A stretch of DNA of 37,841 bases from NCBI RefSeq assembly GCF_013778455.1, contig NZ_JACEHE010000053.1:1-37841 (forward strand), read 5' to 3'. This document shows, in pieces, positions 1 through 8,128 of the stretch (position 1 is its first letter; each line of letters opens with the position of its first letter). The stretch is from Streptomyces himalayensis subsp. himalayensis (GTDB lineage Bacteria; Actinomycetota; Actinomycetes; Streptomycetales; Streptomycetaceae). The position numbers and the translations under genes were made by a program. The notes beneath the pieces are model-generated. The model saw only the letters and a list, made by a program, of their open reading frames with translations. It searched no databases and had not been told where the DNA came from.

Positions 1-70
1 CGGTACACCTCGTGAACCTCATTTGATGCACCCGTATTGACGCGCGCATGCCCCTCACCGGAACCTCGTG

Positions 71-84
71 TGGGAGCGCTCCCG
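71..84. promoter_or_regulatory. CebR-type operator upstream of the GH6 cellulase gene
   Basis: The 14-mer TGGGAGCGCTCCCG matches the palindromic CebR box of Streptomyces (TGGGAGCGCTCCCA) at 13 of 14 positions; only the last base differs. CebR is the LacI-family repressor released by cellobiose or cellotriose that controls cellulase and cellobiose-uptake genes. The site ends 42 bases before the chosen cellulase start and 26 bases before its ribosome binding site, a position suited to blocking transcription. The match is seen directly; cellobiose control is inferred from the known regulon. Confidence 0.85.
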
Positions 85-126
85 CAAGTCCCGCGTGACC
101 GTTGCGAAACAGGAGTCAACCCCAAC

Positions 127-1356
127 ATGAGACCCATCAGACGTACGAGATACGTCCCGGCCGCACTGGCCGCCCTCTCGGCCGTCCTGGCCGCCGTGCT
201 GACCGGACCGGTCGCCGCCGCACCGGCCGCAGCGGCCGAACCGGCGTCCACAGCGGCCGAACCGGCAGCCGAATCCCGGGGCCCCCGCCTCTATGTGCCG
301 GACGCCAACCCCGACGCCTACCTCCAGGCCCTGGACCTCGCCCGCGACGGCCGCCACCGCGAGGCGGCGGGCATCGTGGCGATGGCCAACACCCCGCAGG
401 CGGTCTGGTACGGAGACCAGAGCCCGGCCGAGGTGGAGAAGCTCGCGCGCGACGTCGTGCGCGACGCCGACCGCGACGACGCGACCCCCGTGTTCGCGCT
501 CTACAACGTCCCCGGACGCGACTGCTCCAACTACTCGGCGGGCGGCGCCTCGAACACCGCCGAGTACAAGGCGTGGATCGACGCTGTCGCACGGGGCATC
601 GGCGGTCACCGGGCCATCGTGGTCCTCGAACCGGACTCGCTGGCCCTCGTGCCCGCCGACTGCGGCCAGGACGACGCACAGGGCACCCTGACCGCCGCCC
701 GGTACACCGAGGTCAACTACGCCGTGGACAAGCTCGAACCGCTGTCCGGCACCCGGGTGTACCTGGACACCGGCCATCCGGGCTGGCACTCGGTGAACTC
801 CATCGTGCCGCGCCTGCTCAGGGGCGGCGTCGCCCGCGCCACCGGCTTCTTCACCAACGCCTCCAACTACAACACCGACGACGCCAACTCCTGGTACGGC
901 AAGCTGATCTCGTCCTGCCTCGCCCATGTCGAAGCGGGCGGGGACAGTGCCGCGTGCCCCAACCAGTCGTGGTCGCGCGCGGACGCGCAGGCGTGGCTCG
1001 ACGAGAACGTGGACACGCCCGCATCCCGTATGAAGCACTTCGTCACGGACTCCAGCCGCAACGGCCAGGGGCCCTGGACCCCGCCCGCCGGCAAGTACAC
1101 GGACCCGCAGGACTGGTGCAACCCGCCCGACCGGGGCCTCGGCGCCCGCCCCACCCTGCGCACCGGCGACCCCCTCCAGGACGCCCGGCTGTGGATCAAG
1201 ATCCCGGGCGAGTCGGACGGCCTGTGCCTGCGCGGGACGGCAGGTCCGGAGGACCCGGAGCGCGAGATGGTCGCCCCGCGCGCGGGGGGCTGGTTCCGCG
1301 AACAGGCCCTGGAGCTGGTGCGGTTCGCGAATCCGCCGTTGCTGCCGGAGGAGTGA
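127..1356 (+). CDS. Secreted glycoside hydrolase family 6 cellulase
   Basis: Encodes 409 residues of a GH6 enzyme, an inverting beta-1,4-glucanase or cellobiohydrolase acting on cellulose outside the cell. A Sec signal peptide (RRTR followed by an Ala/Leu-rich core, cleavage near residues 31-38) leads into the catalytic domain. GH6 landmarks are clear: RDCSNYSAGG with catalytic Asp near 132, VLEPDSLALV with Asp near 170, YLDTGHPGW, a TDSSRNGQGPW block, CNPPDRGLG and the C-terminal LWIKIPGESDG. No cellulose-binding module is visible, so this is a catalytic-domain-only form. The ATG at 127 is preferred to an in-frame upstream start because AGGAG lies at 111-115 and the signal peptide begins there. 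A near-perfect CebR box lies upstream, implying induction by cellobiose. Endo versus exo action cannot be decided from sequence alone. Confidence 0.93.
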   Translation: MRPIRRTRYVPAALAALSAVLAAVLTGPVAAAPAAAAEPASTAAEPAAESRGPRLYVPDANPDAYLQALDLARDGRHREAAGIVAMANTPQAVWYGDQSPAEVEKLARDVVRDADRDDATPVFALYNVPGRDCSNYSAGGASNTAEYKAWIDAVARGIGGHRAIVVLEPDSLALVPADCGQDDAQGTLTAARYTEVNYAVDKLEPLSGTRVYLDTGHPGWHSVNSIVPRLLRGGVARATGFFTNASNYNTDDANSWYGKLISSCLAHVEAGGDSAACPNQSWSRADAQAWLDENVDTPASRMKHFVTDSSRNGQGPWTPPAGKYTDPQDWCNPPDRGLGARPTLRTGDPLQDARLWIKIPGESDGLCLRGTAGPEDPEREMVAPRAGGWFREQALELVRFANPPLLPEE

Positions 1357-1367
1357 TTCCCCGCTGA

Positions 1368-1814
1368 TCAGGGGCGCCGCAGCAGGTCGTCCGCCGCCCG
1401 GCCGAACAGCAGGCGCCCCGCCGCGGCCAGTGATGGGTCGAGGAACGGCGGAAGCCATCGCACCCGCAGCTCCTCGAGCCAGACGACCCGGGAACCCGCC
1501 CCGCTCCGGTGGACCTCGATCTCGGCCCAGCCCGTGACGAACGTGCCGCGCTTGTCCAGGCGGCAGCGGGCGGGCCGGTCGGGGTGATCGGCGTCCGGAG
1601 GCTGCCAGACCGTCACCTGCATCGGGTCGTCGAACGCGGCCGGTCCGATGCAGGTGCGGGCCACGAAGAGGGTGCCTTCGTGGGTCGGCGGGGGTGTGGT
1701 GACGGTGACGCGGGTCAGCGGGACCACGTCCGCATGGCGTTTCCAGTCGGTGAGGCGGCGCCATGCCTCGGCGGGGGAGTGGGGCGAAAGCCGTTCGATG
1801 CGGATGAGGGCCAT
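1368..1814 (-). CDS. SRPBCC-fold (polyketide cyclase/START-like) protein
   Basis: A 148-residue protein that looks like a small SRPBCC/START-like ligand-binding protein. The N-terminus IRIERLSPHSPAEAWRRLTDW is the usual first strand and helix, followed by a middle beta-sheet region (GTLFVARTCIG, WAEIEVHRSGAGSRVVWLEEL) and a long C-terminal helix. Members bind hydrophobic ligands or act in polyketide and coenzyme metabolism, but no specific ligand can be read here. The gene converges on the cellulase gene with only 11 bases between stops and is divergent from the mannosyltransferase gene. Function is not assignable beyond the fold. Confidence 0.75.
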   Translation of the reverse strand: MALIRIERLSPHSPAEAWRRLTDWKRHADVVPLTRVTVTTPPPTHEGTLFVARTCIGPAAFDDPMQVTVWQPPDADHPDRPARCRLDKRGTFVTGWAEIEVHRSGAGSRVVWLEELRVRWLPPFLDPSLAAAGRLLFGRAADDLLRRP

Positions 1815-2002
1815 TGCGTGATCGTAGGCGTGGGGTCGTGCGACGCCGGGCAGCCGGCGGGCCGCCCGGTGCGCTCGTCGGCGGCCCGGCTTTCGGCCGC
1901 ACCGGGGTCTGCTGAACCGCCTCGCCCGTGCGCAGGTGTGCCCCCGGCCGGTCCCCGTCTCCGTAAGACGCCGGACATGTCGCGGTCTCCGAACGGAGAG
2001 GT

Positions 2003-3481
2003 GTGGGCCGTCTCGTGGTCACCCGACGTTGTAAGGCTGCCCGGGTGCCGCTCGTACCCGCCTCCGTCGACTTCCGCCGTTGCCGGTTGCTGGGACTGAT
2101 CGGTTCTGCCGCCCTCGCGGCCGGTGGTACGACGGCCGGGGCGCTGCCGATCCGTGATGTGCTGTCCCCGTCGGCGGCGGGCGCGGCGCTGGGGCTGGTC
2201 GGCGTGTACTTCGGCGTCGTCCTGCTGATCGCCGCATGGGCGCTGCTGGGGCGGGAGATACGCGGTCCCGAGCCGCCGGCTCCCCGCTCTCTGCTGCTGG
2301 TGCTCGCCCTGTGGGCCGCCCCGCTGGTGGTGGCGCCTCCCCTGTTCAGCCGGGACGTGTACAGCTATCTCGCGCAGGGCGCGATGGTGGACGCGCACAT
2401 CGACGTGTACGCGTACGGGCCCGCCCGGCTCGGCGGGCCGCTGGTGTCCGAGGTGGCGCCGATCTGGCGGCACACCGGGGCCCCTTACGGGCCGGTCTTC
2501 CTGTCCCTGGCCAAGGTCACGGCCGATCTGACCCGGACCGAGGTGTCCGCCGGTGTGCTGGGCATGCGGTTCGTCGCGCTGCTGGGGGTGGCGCTGATGG
2601 CGGCCGCGCTGCCCAGGCTGGCCCGGCACTGCGGTACCGACCCGGCCGCCGCGCTGTGGCTCGGGGCGCTCAACCCGCTGGTCCTGCTGCATCTCGTGGC
2701 AGGGGCGCACAACGACGCGGTCATGCTGGGGCTGCTCGGTGTCGGGCTGGTGGCCGCGAGCGGGCGGTGGCACCTCCTGGGCGCCGTCCTCGTGACGCTC
2801 GCCGCCCTGGTCAAGGCGCCGGCGGCGCTGGGCCTGCTGGCCGTGGTCGCCCTGCGGGCGCGTGGCCGCACCGGGCGGCACCGGGTACTGCGGGCCGCGC
2901 TGACGACCGCGGCGGCCGCGCTCACGACGACGGTCGTCGCGACGGCCGTCGCCGGTACGGGATACGGCTGGATCGGGGCGCTGAAGACCCCCGTGTCACC
3001 GCAGAACTGGGCCCTCACCAGCGTGCTCGGCCGCGTCACCGGTGATCTCCTGCACCACGCCGGCAGCGACCTCGCCCCCTTGGCCGCACCGGCCTGGCAC
3101 GGGATCGGCATCGCCGCAACGCTGGTCGCAGTGCTCGTCATATGGCTGCGCCGCCCGCGGCCCGCCCCCGTCTACGCCGTCGGGCTGAGCCTGGCCGCCA
3201 TCGCCGTCCTCGGACCGGCGATCCGGCCCTGGTACGTCCTGTGGGGGCTGTTCCTCATCGCGGCTGCGGCGCCCAGCAGTTCCGTACGGCGACGGGTGGC
3301 CGCCGTCAGCGGAGTGCTGGCGCTGGCGGCCCTGCCGAGCGGCGGCCCCGTCGACACCCAGCAGTTGGCGCTGGCCGTGTCCGGGGGCGCGCTCGCGGTG
3401 GTCGTCCTCTGGCAGGTCCACCAGTCCACGCGGCAACCGGCCGGGCTGCCCGGGCCCCGCGAGCCGGAACCGTCCGTATGA
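2003..3481 (+). CDS. Polytopic GT-C mannosyltransferase, MptB-like
   Basis: A 492-residue integral membrane protein with about 12 hydrophobic segments and the look of the MptB-like alpha-1,6-mannosyltransferases of actinobacteria. These use polyprenyl-phosphate mannose to extend lipoglycans or mannans on the outer face of the membrane. The GT-C signature is in the first extracytoplasmic loop: FSRDVYSYLAQGAM, with an acidic residue and a YxYGP stretch after it; NPLVLLHLVAGAHNDAVM is another family block. The GTG at 2003 has GGAG at 1995-1998; an alternative GTG lies at 2045. It overlaps the next gene by ATGA (3478-3481), so the two are almost certainly translated together. The donor and acceptor are inferred from the family. 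Confidence 0.8.
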   Translation: MGRLVVTRRCKAARVPLVPASVDFRRCRLLGLIGSAALAAGGTTAGALPIRDVLSPSAAGAALGLVGVYFGVVLLIAAWALLGREIRGPEPPAPRSLLLVLALWAAPLVVAPPLFSRDVYSYLAQGAMVDAHIDVYAYGPARLGGPLVSEVAPIWRHTGAPYGPVFLSLAKVTADLTRTEVSAGVLGMRFVALLGVALMAAALPRLARHCGTDPAAALWLGALNPLVLLHLVAGAHNDAVMLGLLGVGLVAASGRWHLLGAVLVTLAALVKAPAALGLLAVVALRARGRTGRHRVLRAALTTAAAALTTTVVATAVAGTGYGWIGALKTPVSPQNWALTSVLGRVTGDLLHHAGSDLAPLAAPAWHGIGIAATLVAVLVIWLRRPRPAPVYAVGLSLAAIAVLGPAIRPWYVLWGLFLIAAAAPSSSVRRRVAAVSGVLALAALPSGGPVDTQQLALAVSGGALAVVVLWQVHQSTRQPAGLPGPREPEPSV

Positions 3482-4860
3482 GCACGCGCAGACAGGACGA
3501 CACCCTCGACATGCAGGCCGGACAGGACAGCCTCGAGATGCGGGCGGGCAAGCAGATCGGTGCGTCGCGGGTGCGCGGTCGGGACGCCTTCAGACCCCGG
3601 GCGCCGCGCACGGAGAGCGGGCGCCGGCTGATGGTGCTGGTGCTCGCCACCGCCGTCGGGGTCTTCCTCGCCACCGTGCCCCTGCACCGCGACTGGTTCG
3701 ACCTGCGCGTCTACTACGGCGCCGTCGGCCAATGGGTCCACCACGGCGGCGGCATCTACGACTACCGGGTCCCGGGCACCACGTACGGCTTCACGTATCC
3801 GCCGTTCGCCGCGGTCACCATGCTGCCCATGGCGCTGCTCGGCCTGCGTACCGCCATCGCGGTCGGGCTGCTGCTCAACATCGCCGCGGCCCTGGCCGTG
3901 CTGTACGTACTGGCGGCGCCGGTCCTGCGACGGCACGGCGGACACGGGTGGTTCGGCTTCGCGGTCCTGGGGTGTCTGCTGGCGCTGTTCGAGCCGGTGC
4001 GGGACACGTTCAGCTTCGGGCAGGTCAATCTGCTGCTGCTGGCCCTCGTCCTGGGTGACGCCTGGCTGCTGGCCGGCGCGGCCCGCGGGCGCGCGCGATG
4101 GGCGGGCGTCGGCATCGGACTCGCTGCGGCCGTCAAGCTCACGCCCGCGCTCTTCATCGGCCTGCTCCTGCTGGCCCGGCGGCCCCGCGCCGCCGCCGTC
4201 GCGACGGGCGTCGCCGCCGGTGGGACGGCGCTCGCCGCGTGGGCCGCGCCCGACGCCTCCCGCTTCTACTGGACCGAGGCCCTGCGCGACACCGACCGCA
4301 TCGGGCAGCTCGCCTACGTGTCCAACCAGTCGCTGCAGGGCGTCCTCGCCCGCCTCGCCCAGCCCGCCGAACCGGACCGCGTCGTCTGGGCGTCGGCCGT
4401 GGTGGCGGTCCTGTGCCTATGGGCCTGGCGCGCGTCCCGCGCAATGCGCAGCGGCGACACGATGGCCGCCTTCGCCCTGACCGGCCTCGCCGCCTGCCTG
4501 GTCAGCCCGATCACCTGGGTACACCACCTCGTCTGGCTGCTGCCGGCCCTCGCGGTCCTCGCCGACGCGGGACTGCGGCACGCTCCCGCCACCGGCGCCC
4601 GGCGCCGGCTCCTCGCCACGGCGGGCACGGTGTACGCGGTGTTGTGCAGCAGCGTGGTGTGGCTCTGGTACGACGACGCGTCCGGCGTCGACGGCTTCCT
4701 CGGCAGCAACACCTATGTGTGGATCACGCTGGGGCTGCTGCTGTGGCTCCCGATGCGCGGGCGGGCCGTGGCCGCGGCGTCCGTACCGGACGGCCGGGCC
4801 CTGGACGACTACCGGGACCGCCGGGCCCCGGGCGACTGCCAGGATGCGCGGGAGAGGTAA
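3478..4860 (+). CDS. GT87/DUF2029 family membrane mannosyltransferase
   Basis: A 460-residue polytopic protein of the GT87 (formerly DUF2029) family, which includes alpha-1,2-mannosyltransferases such as PimE. After a hydrophilic N-terminal tail of about 45 residues, the first membrane segment is followed by HRDWFDLRVYYGAV, the acidic GT-C loop that binds polyprenol-phosphate sugar, then YPPFAAVTMLP and about ten further hydrophobic segments. The start is the ATG overlapping the preceding stop (ATGA); longer in-frame extensions run antisense-like through the upstream gene and are unlikely. Paired with the MptB-like gene, it probably builds or branches a mannosylated surface lipid or glycoprotein. 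The acceptor is unknown. Confidence 0.8.
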   Translation: MSTRRQDDTLDMQAGQDSLEMRAGKQIGASRVRGRDAFRPRAPRTESGRRLMVLVLATAVGVFLATVPLHRDWFDLRVYYGAVGQWVHHGGGIYDYRVPGTTYGFTYPPFAAVTMLPMALLGLRTAIAVGLLLNIAAALAVLYVLAAPVLRRHGGHGWFGFAVLGCLLALFEPVRDTFSFGQVNLLLLALVLGDAWLLAGAARGRARWAGVGIGLAAAVKLTPALFIGLLLLARRPRAAAVATGVAAGGTALAAWAAPDASRFYWTEALRDTDRIGQLAYVSNQSLQGVLARLAQPAEPDRVVWASAVVAVLCLWAWRASRAMRSGDTMAAFALTGLAACLVSPITWVHHLVWLLPALAVLADAGLRHAPATGARRRLLATAGTVYAVLCSSVVWLWYDDASGVDGFLGSNTYVWITLGLLLWLPMRGRAVAAASVPDGRALDDYRDRRAPGDCQDARER

Positions 4861-4924
4861 GGAGGGCCAAGACGACCGGAACGGCGTCGAGTTCACCGCT
4901 GCGGAAATTCTCCTCGAACATCTG

Positions 4925-5060
4925 TTGACTTGCTCCTCGTGCTGAAGCCCGGGGATTCTGGCCTTCCGGTCCGGGACTGTGCCGCTACGCGGCACTGGCT
5001 CCGGTTCGGATTCCATGGCTTCCTGCTTCACCGCGCTGTGCCGGAACACGTTCCGGTCTT
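4925..5060 (-). ncRNA. Candidate omega/reRNA at the tnpB 3' end
   Basis: In IS605-type elements the TnpB guide RNA overlaps the tnpB 3' end and runs out through the right end, with guide sequence taken from flanking DNA. Here the minus strand past the stop codon has GCCGCGTAGCGGCAC (a hairpin, 4980-4994), then GACCGGAAGGCC and the GAATCCCCGGGCTTCAG block. These make a plausible structured 3' scaffold ending near 4925-4932, and the guide would be copied from 4924 downwards. The extent is inferred from element architecture and no transcription start can be seen. Confidence 0.4.
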
Positions 5061-6199
5061 ACCTGCGCTCCACAGGCTGAAGCCGCCAGTCCGGCGGCCT
5101 TGATGTTCTTCGCGGCATTGTGGTCCCGGTCGTGGACCGTTCCGCACGCGGGACAGGTCCACTCCCGCACATGCAGGGGCTTGGGCCCGTCCTTGATCCC
5201 GCAGGCGGAGCACACCTGGCTGGTGGGCTCGAACCGGCCGATCTTCACAAATGTGCGGCCATAGCGTGCCGCTTTGTACTCGAGCATTGCCACGAACGCG
5301 GACCAGCCCGCGTCATGGACACTCTTGCCCAGCCTGGTACGTGCCAACGCTCGCACCGCCAGGTCCTCCACCGCGACCGCTTGGTTCTCGCGGATCAGTT
5401 TCGTGGAGAGCTGGTGGTGGAACTCGCGGCGCGCGTCGGCCACCCTGGCGTGCGCGCGGGCCACCTTCAGGCGGGCCTTCTCCCGGTTCTTCGAGCCCTT
5501 CTGCTTGCGGGACAGCTCCCGTTGGGCCTTCTTTAGCTTCTTCTCCGCCCGGCGCAGGAACCGCGGTGAGTCGACCTTCGTGCCGTCGGACAGGACCGCG
5601 AAGTGGTTCAGCCCCAGATCGACCCCGACCGTTTGGTCCGTGTCGGGCATCCGCGCCAGGTCGGCGTCCGGGTCTGTCTCGATGACGAAGGAAGCGAAGA
5701 ACCGCCCCGCCGCGTCCCGGATCACGGTGACGCTGGACGGGATCGAGGGCAGGGCCCGCGACCAGCGCACCCGCACCTCGCCGATCTTCGGCAGCAGCAG
5801 CCGCCCATTCTCGGTGATCTTCCAGCGGGCGTTGCGGGTGAACCGGATCGCCTGCTGGGCATCCCTGCGGGACTTGAAGCGCGGCGCGCCCACCCGCGCC
5901 CCAGTACGCGCGCCCTTCAGGGAGGCGAAGAAGTTCCGGTAGGCGCTTTCCACATCCCGCAGCGACTGCTGCAGCACCACCGCCGACACCTCGCCCAGCC
6001 AGTGCCGCTCAGGGGTCTTCTTCGCCTCGGTGATCAGCGTCTTCGACAGCGACGCCGCGGTGGGAAACGCCTCCCCCGCCGCCCGCTCCCGCGCCGCGAT
6101 CGCGTCGTTGTACACCACCCGCGCGCACCCGAACGCCCTGGCCAGCGCGGTGCGCTGACCCGGACCCGGGTCGAGGCGGAAGGCATAACGAAGCTGCAT
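4985..6199 (-). CDS. tnpB: TnpB RNA-guided endonuclease (IS605 OrfB family)
   Basis: A 404-residue TnpB of ordinary length. The N-terminal wedge/REC part carries RYAFRLDPGPGQ, CARVVYNDAI and GAPRFKSRRDAQQAIRF. The RuvC core has all three catalytic acids: Asp194 in VGVDLGLNHFAV, Glu279 in VAVEDLAV and Asp359 in DRDHNAAKNI. The target-nuclease zinc ribbon is complete (Cys330, Cys333, Cys349, Cys352), and a basic coiled coil (RRAEKKLKKAQRELSRKQKGSKN) lies between. There are no internal stops, so the protein should be catalytically competent. The ATG at 6199 starts the conserved N-terminus; upstream in-frame sequence is remnant DNA. TnpB cuts DNA next to a transposon-adjacent motif and helps retain the element. 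No tnpA lies beside it. Confidence 0.92.
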   Translation of the reverse strand: MQLRYAFRLDPGPGQRTALARAFGCARVVYNDAIAARERAAGEAFPTAASLSKTLITEAKKTPERHWLGEVSAVVLQQSLRDVESAYRNFFASLKGARTGARVGAPRFKSRRDAQQAIRFTRNARWKITENGRLLLPKIGEVRVRWSRALPSIPSSVTVIRDAAGRFFASFVIETDPDADLARMPDTDQTVGVDLGLNHFAVLSDGTKVDSPRFLRRAEKKLKKAQRELSRKQKGSKNREKARLKVARAHARVADARREFHHQLSTKLIRENQAVAVEDLAVRALARTRLGKSVHDAGWSAFVAMLEYKAARYGRTFVKIGRFEPTSQVCSACGIKDGPKPLHVREWTCPACGTVHDRDHNAAKNIKAAGLAASACGAQVRPERVPAQRGEAGSHGIRTGASAA

Positions 6200-6345
6200 G
6201 ACCCGGACGCTAACACCGGCCACTGACAGCCCGGGACGCCTCAGCCAAATCCAGCTCCGCTGGAACGATTCGGCGACGCTCTCCCGTCGCCACGTTCCCA
6301 TTCGCTTCACCACCGGCGCGAACGCCGATGCAGTGCGAATCCCCG

Positions 6346-6490
6346 GTAGCGCTGGCCGTGCTGCTGGCCCATGCGCAGGGTCAGGCCCTTGTTCATTGTG
6401 GCTCCGAGCGGGACCTTGTCGAGCACGCCGCCGAAGACGCCGAGGATCGAGACGGTTTGTGCGGCACGCGTAGATGGCTTCGCGTAGGGC
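6346..6490 (-). pseudogene. Frameshifted fragment of a Zn-dependent alcohol dehydrogenase
   Basis: Read on the minus strand, 6490-6461 encodes ALREAIYACR. After a frame change, 6456-6346 encodes TVSILGVFGG, then LDKVPLGATMNKGLTLRMGQ and QHGQRY. These are consecutive blocks of the NAD-binding half of class III-like, formaldehyde-dehydrogenase-type alcohol dehydrogenases, in which a KGG usually joins the two parts. The N-terminal zinc-binding half and the rest of the C-terminus are missing. The homology stops at 6346, next to the TnpB element, so insertion or associated deletion probably removed the remainder. The motif match is seen directly; the history is inferred. Confidence 0.72.
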
Positions 6491-6541
6491 GATTGCGCCG
6501 CGGCGGCTGATACGTGACTCATGTGCCGCGCACCGAGCCAC

Positions 6542-8074
6542 TCAGACGTCGCGTCTGTCGAGCGGCCGGTTCGCGGGTCCTTCGAGCACCTCGCCGTCGA
6601 CACTGAAGCGGGAGCCGTGACAGGGGCAGTCCCAGGACCGTTCCGCGGAGTTGAAGCCGACGAAGCAGCCGAGGTGCGTGCATCGCGGGGACACGCCGTG
6701 CAGCGCCCCGTCCTCGTCGCGGTACACCGCGCAGCGCCGCCCGCCGTGCTGCACCACGCCGCCGCTGCCAGGAGCGATGTCGTCGACGGACTGGATGGTC
6801 ACCGAGCTCAGCCGGTCGCCGATGAAGTGGCGGCCGGTCTCCAGCTGGTGCCGGATGAAGGCCGGTGCCTCGCGCAGCAGGCTCCGCATCCGGCGCGGGT
6901 CGTACAGGCCCGCCCACGGGGGCCGTTGGCCGGTGACGAGGTCAGCGAGGAGCCGGCCGGCCATGATCCCGCCGCTCATTCCCCATCCGCCGAACCCGGT
7001 CGCCACGTACACATGCGCGGCGCCGGGATGCAGAGGTCCGACCAGCGCCACGGTGTCCGTGGGGTCGCTGTCCTGCGCCGCCCAGCGGTGGGTGATCTCC
7101 ACGCCGGGGAAACGCTCATGCGTCCAGTCGGCCAGGTTCCGGAAGCGCTGATCCGTGTCGCCCGTCCCGGGCCTGGCGAGCTCGCCGGTGACGATCAGCA
7201 GCCGCTGCCCGTCGCCATAGGGGGCCGTGCGTACTGAACGGGTGTTGTCCTCCTGCGTGATGTACATGCCGCCGGGGTCCCGGTCGGGCGCAAGCGGCCC
7301 TGCCACGACGAGATCGCGATGGGCCGAGAGGCGGCCGAAGAGCAACGCCCGGTCGAAGACGGGGTAGTGGGTGGCGACGACGACGTCCCAGGCGGTGACC
7401 GTCACCCCCGACTCGGTCCCGAGCAGGCACGGAGCGCCCTCGTCGAGGCGCAGGACGCGGGTCCCCTCGTAGATCTTCCCGCCGTGTGCCAGGAGGTCCC
7501 GTTCCAGCGCCAGCAGGTACTTTCGGGGATGGAACTGCGCCTGGTCCTCGACCCTGACGGCGCCCGCGACCGGGTACGGCAGGCCGGTCTCGGTGACGAA
7601 GGACGCGTCGAGGCCCGCCTCCCGGGCGGCGTCCGCCTCGGCCCGTATCCCGTCCAGCCGCTCCGGGTCCTCGCAGTACGTGAACGCGGGGACCCGCTCC
7701 AGATCGCAGTCGGCGCCGAGCTCGTCCGCGACCGCCACGGCGTGCTCGATCGCGTCGGACTGTGAACGCGCGTACAGTCGCGCCCCGTCCGGGCCCCGCG
7801 TGTGGCGCAGGTGGTCGTACATCAGGGTGTGCAGTGCCGTCAGTTTCGCCGTCGTATGGCCGGTGACGCCCGCGGCGACGCGGGACGCCTCCAGGACCAC
7901 CACGCTCCGCCCCTTGCGGGCGAGCTCCCAGGCCGTGCAGAGCCCGGCGATGCCGGCCCCGACCACGGCCACGTCCGCCTCGGTGGCCTCGGTGAGCGGA
8001 GGATGGGAGGGGAACTCGGCCGAGGCCATCCAGTACGACTCGTACACGCCGGGAAGGGCCGCAGTCATAGCCAT
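6542..8074 (-). CDS. FAD-dependent oxidoreductase with C-terminal Rieske domain
   Basis: A 510-residue two-domain protein. Residues 33-400 form a DAO-type FAD oxidoreductase with the dinucleotide motif GAGIAG (39-44), VVVLEASRVAAGVTGHTTAK, and the C-terminal FAD block YVATGFGGWGMSGGIMAG. A Rieske [2Fe-2S] domain follows, with ligands Cys465/His467 and Cys483/His486 in CTHLGC and CPCHGSRF. This fusion is widespread in Streptomyces; its substrate is unknown and may be an amine or amino acid. The Rieske cluster probably carries electrons from the flavin. Tandem starts (MAM) are both possible. It stops 52 bases before the ADH remnant and is not co-directional with the signalling genes. Confidence 0.9.
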   Translation of the reverse strand: MAMTAALPGVYESYWMASAEFPSHPPLTEATEADVAVVGAGIAGLCTAWELARKGRSVVVLEASRVAAGVTGHTTAKLTALHTLMYDHLRHTRGPDGARLYARSQSDAIEHAVAVADELGADCDLERVPAFTYCEDPERLDGIRAEADAAREAGLDASFVTETGLPYPVAGAVRVEDQAQFHPRKYLLALERDLLAHGGKIYEGTRVLRLDEGAPCLLGTESGVTVTAWDVVVATHYPVFDRALLFGRLSAHRDLVVAGPLAPDRDPGGMYITQEDNTRSVRTAPYGDGQRLLIVTGELARPGTGDTDQRFRNLADWTHERFPGVEITHRWAAQDSDPTDTVALVGPLHPGAAHVYVATGFGGWGMSGGIMAGRLLADLVTGQRPPWAGLYDPRRMRSLLREAPAFIRHQLETGRHFIGDRLSSVTIQSVDDIAPGSGGVVQHGGRRCAVYRDEDGALHGVSPRCTHLGCFVGFNSAERSWDCPCHGSRFSVDGEVLEGPANRPLDRRDV

Positions 8075-8128
8075 GGCTGCCGGGTCCCCAGGAACGTCCG
8101 GCTGAAGCGTCGATACATCCTGCTCCGC

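Larger units (their letters stand above)
4925..6346. mobile_element. Solo TnpB insertion element (IS605/IS1341 type)
   Basis: About 1.4 kb containing an apparently intact tnpB and no tnpA. The edges are approximate. The right end, at low coordinates beyond the tnpB stop, has the sequence usual for Streptomyces elements: read on the minus strand, GAATCCCCGGGCTTCAGC followed by a degraded hairpin partner and AGTCAA near 4925-4932. The left end is put at 6346 because alcohol-dehydrogenase homology stops there and because a 10-mer, CCGGGGATTC at 4949-4958, recurs inverted at 6337-6346. IS605 elements normally have subterminal hairpins rather than inverted ends, so the inverted 10-mers may be chance. 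Without TnpA it could only move in trans. Confidence 0.6.

Noticed and set aside
55..2022. A 655-codon open frame on the minus strand across the cellulase gene
   Set aside because: It is antisense to a clear GH6 gene, rich in Arg/Pro/Gly as expected of GC-rich shadow frames, and matches no family.
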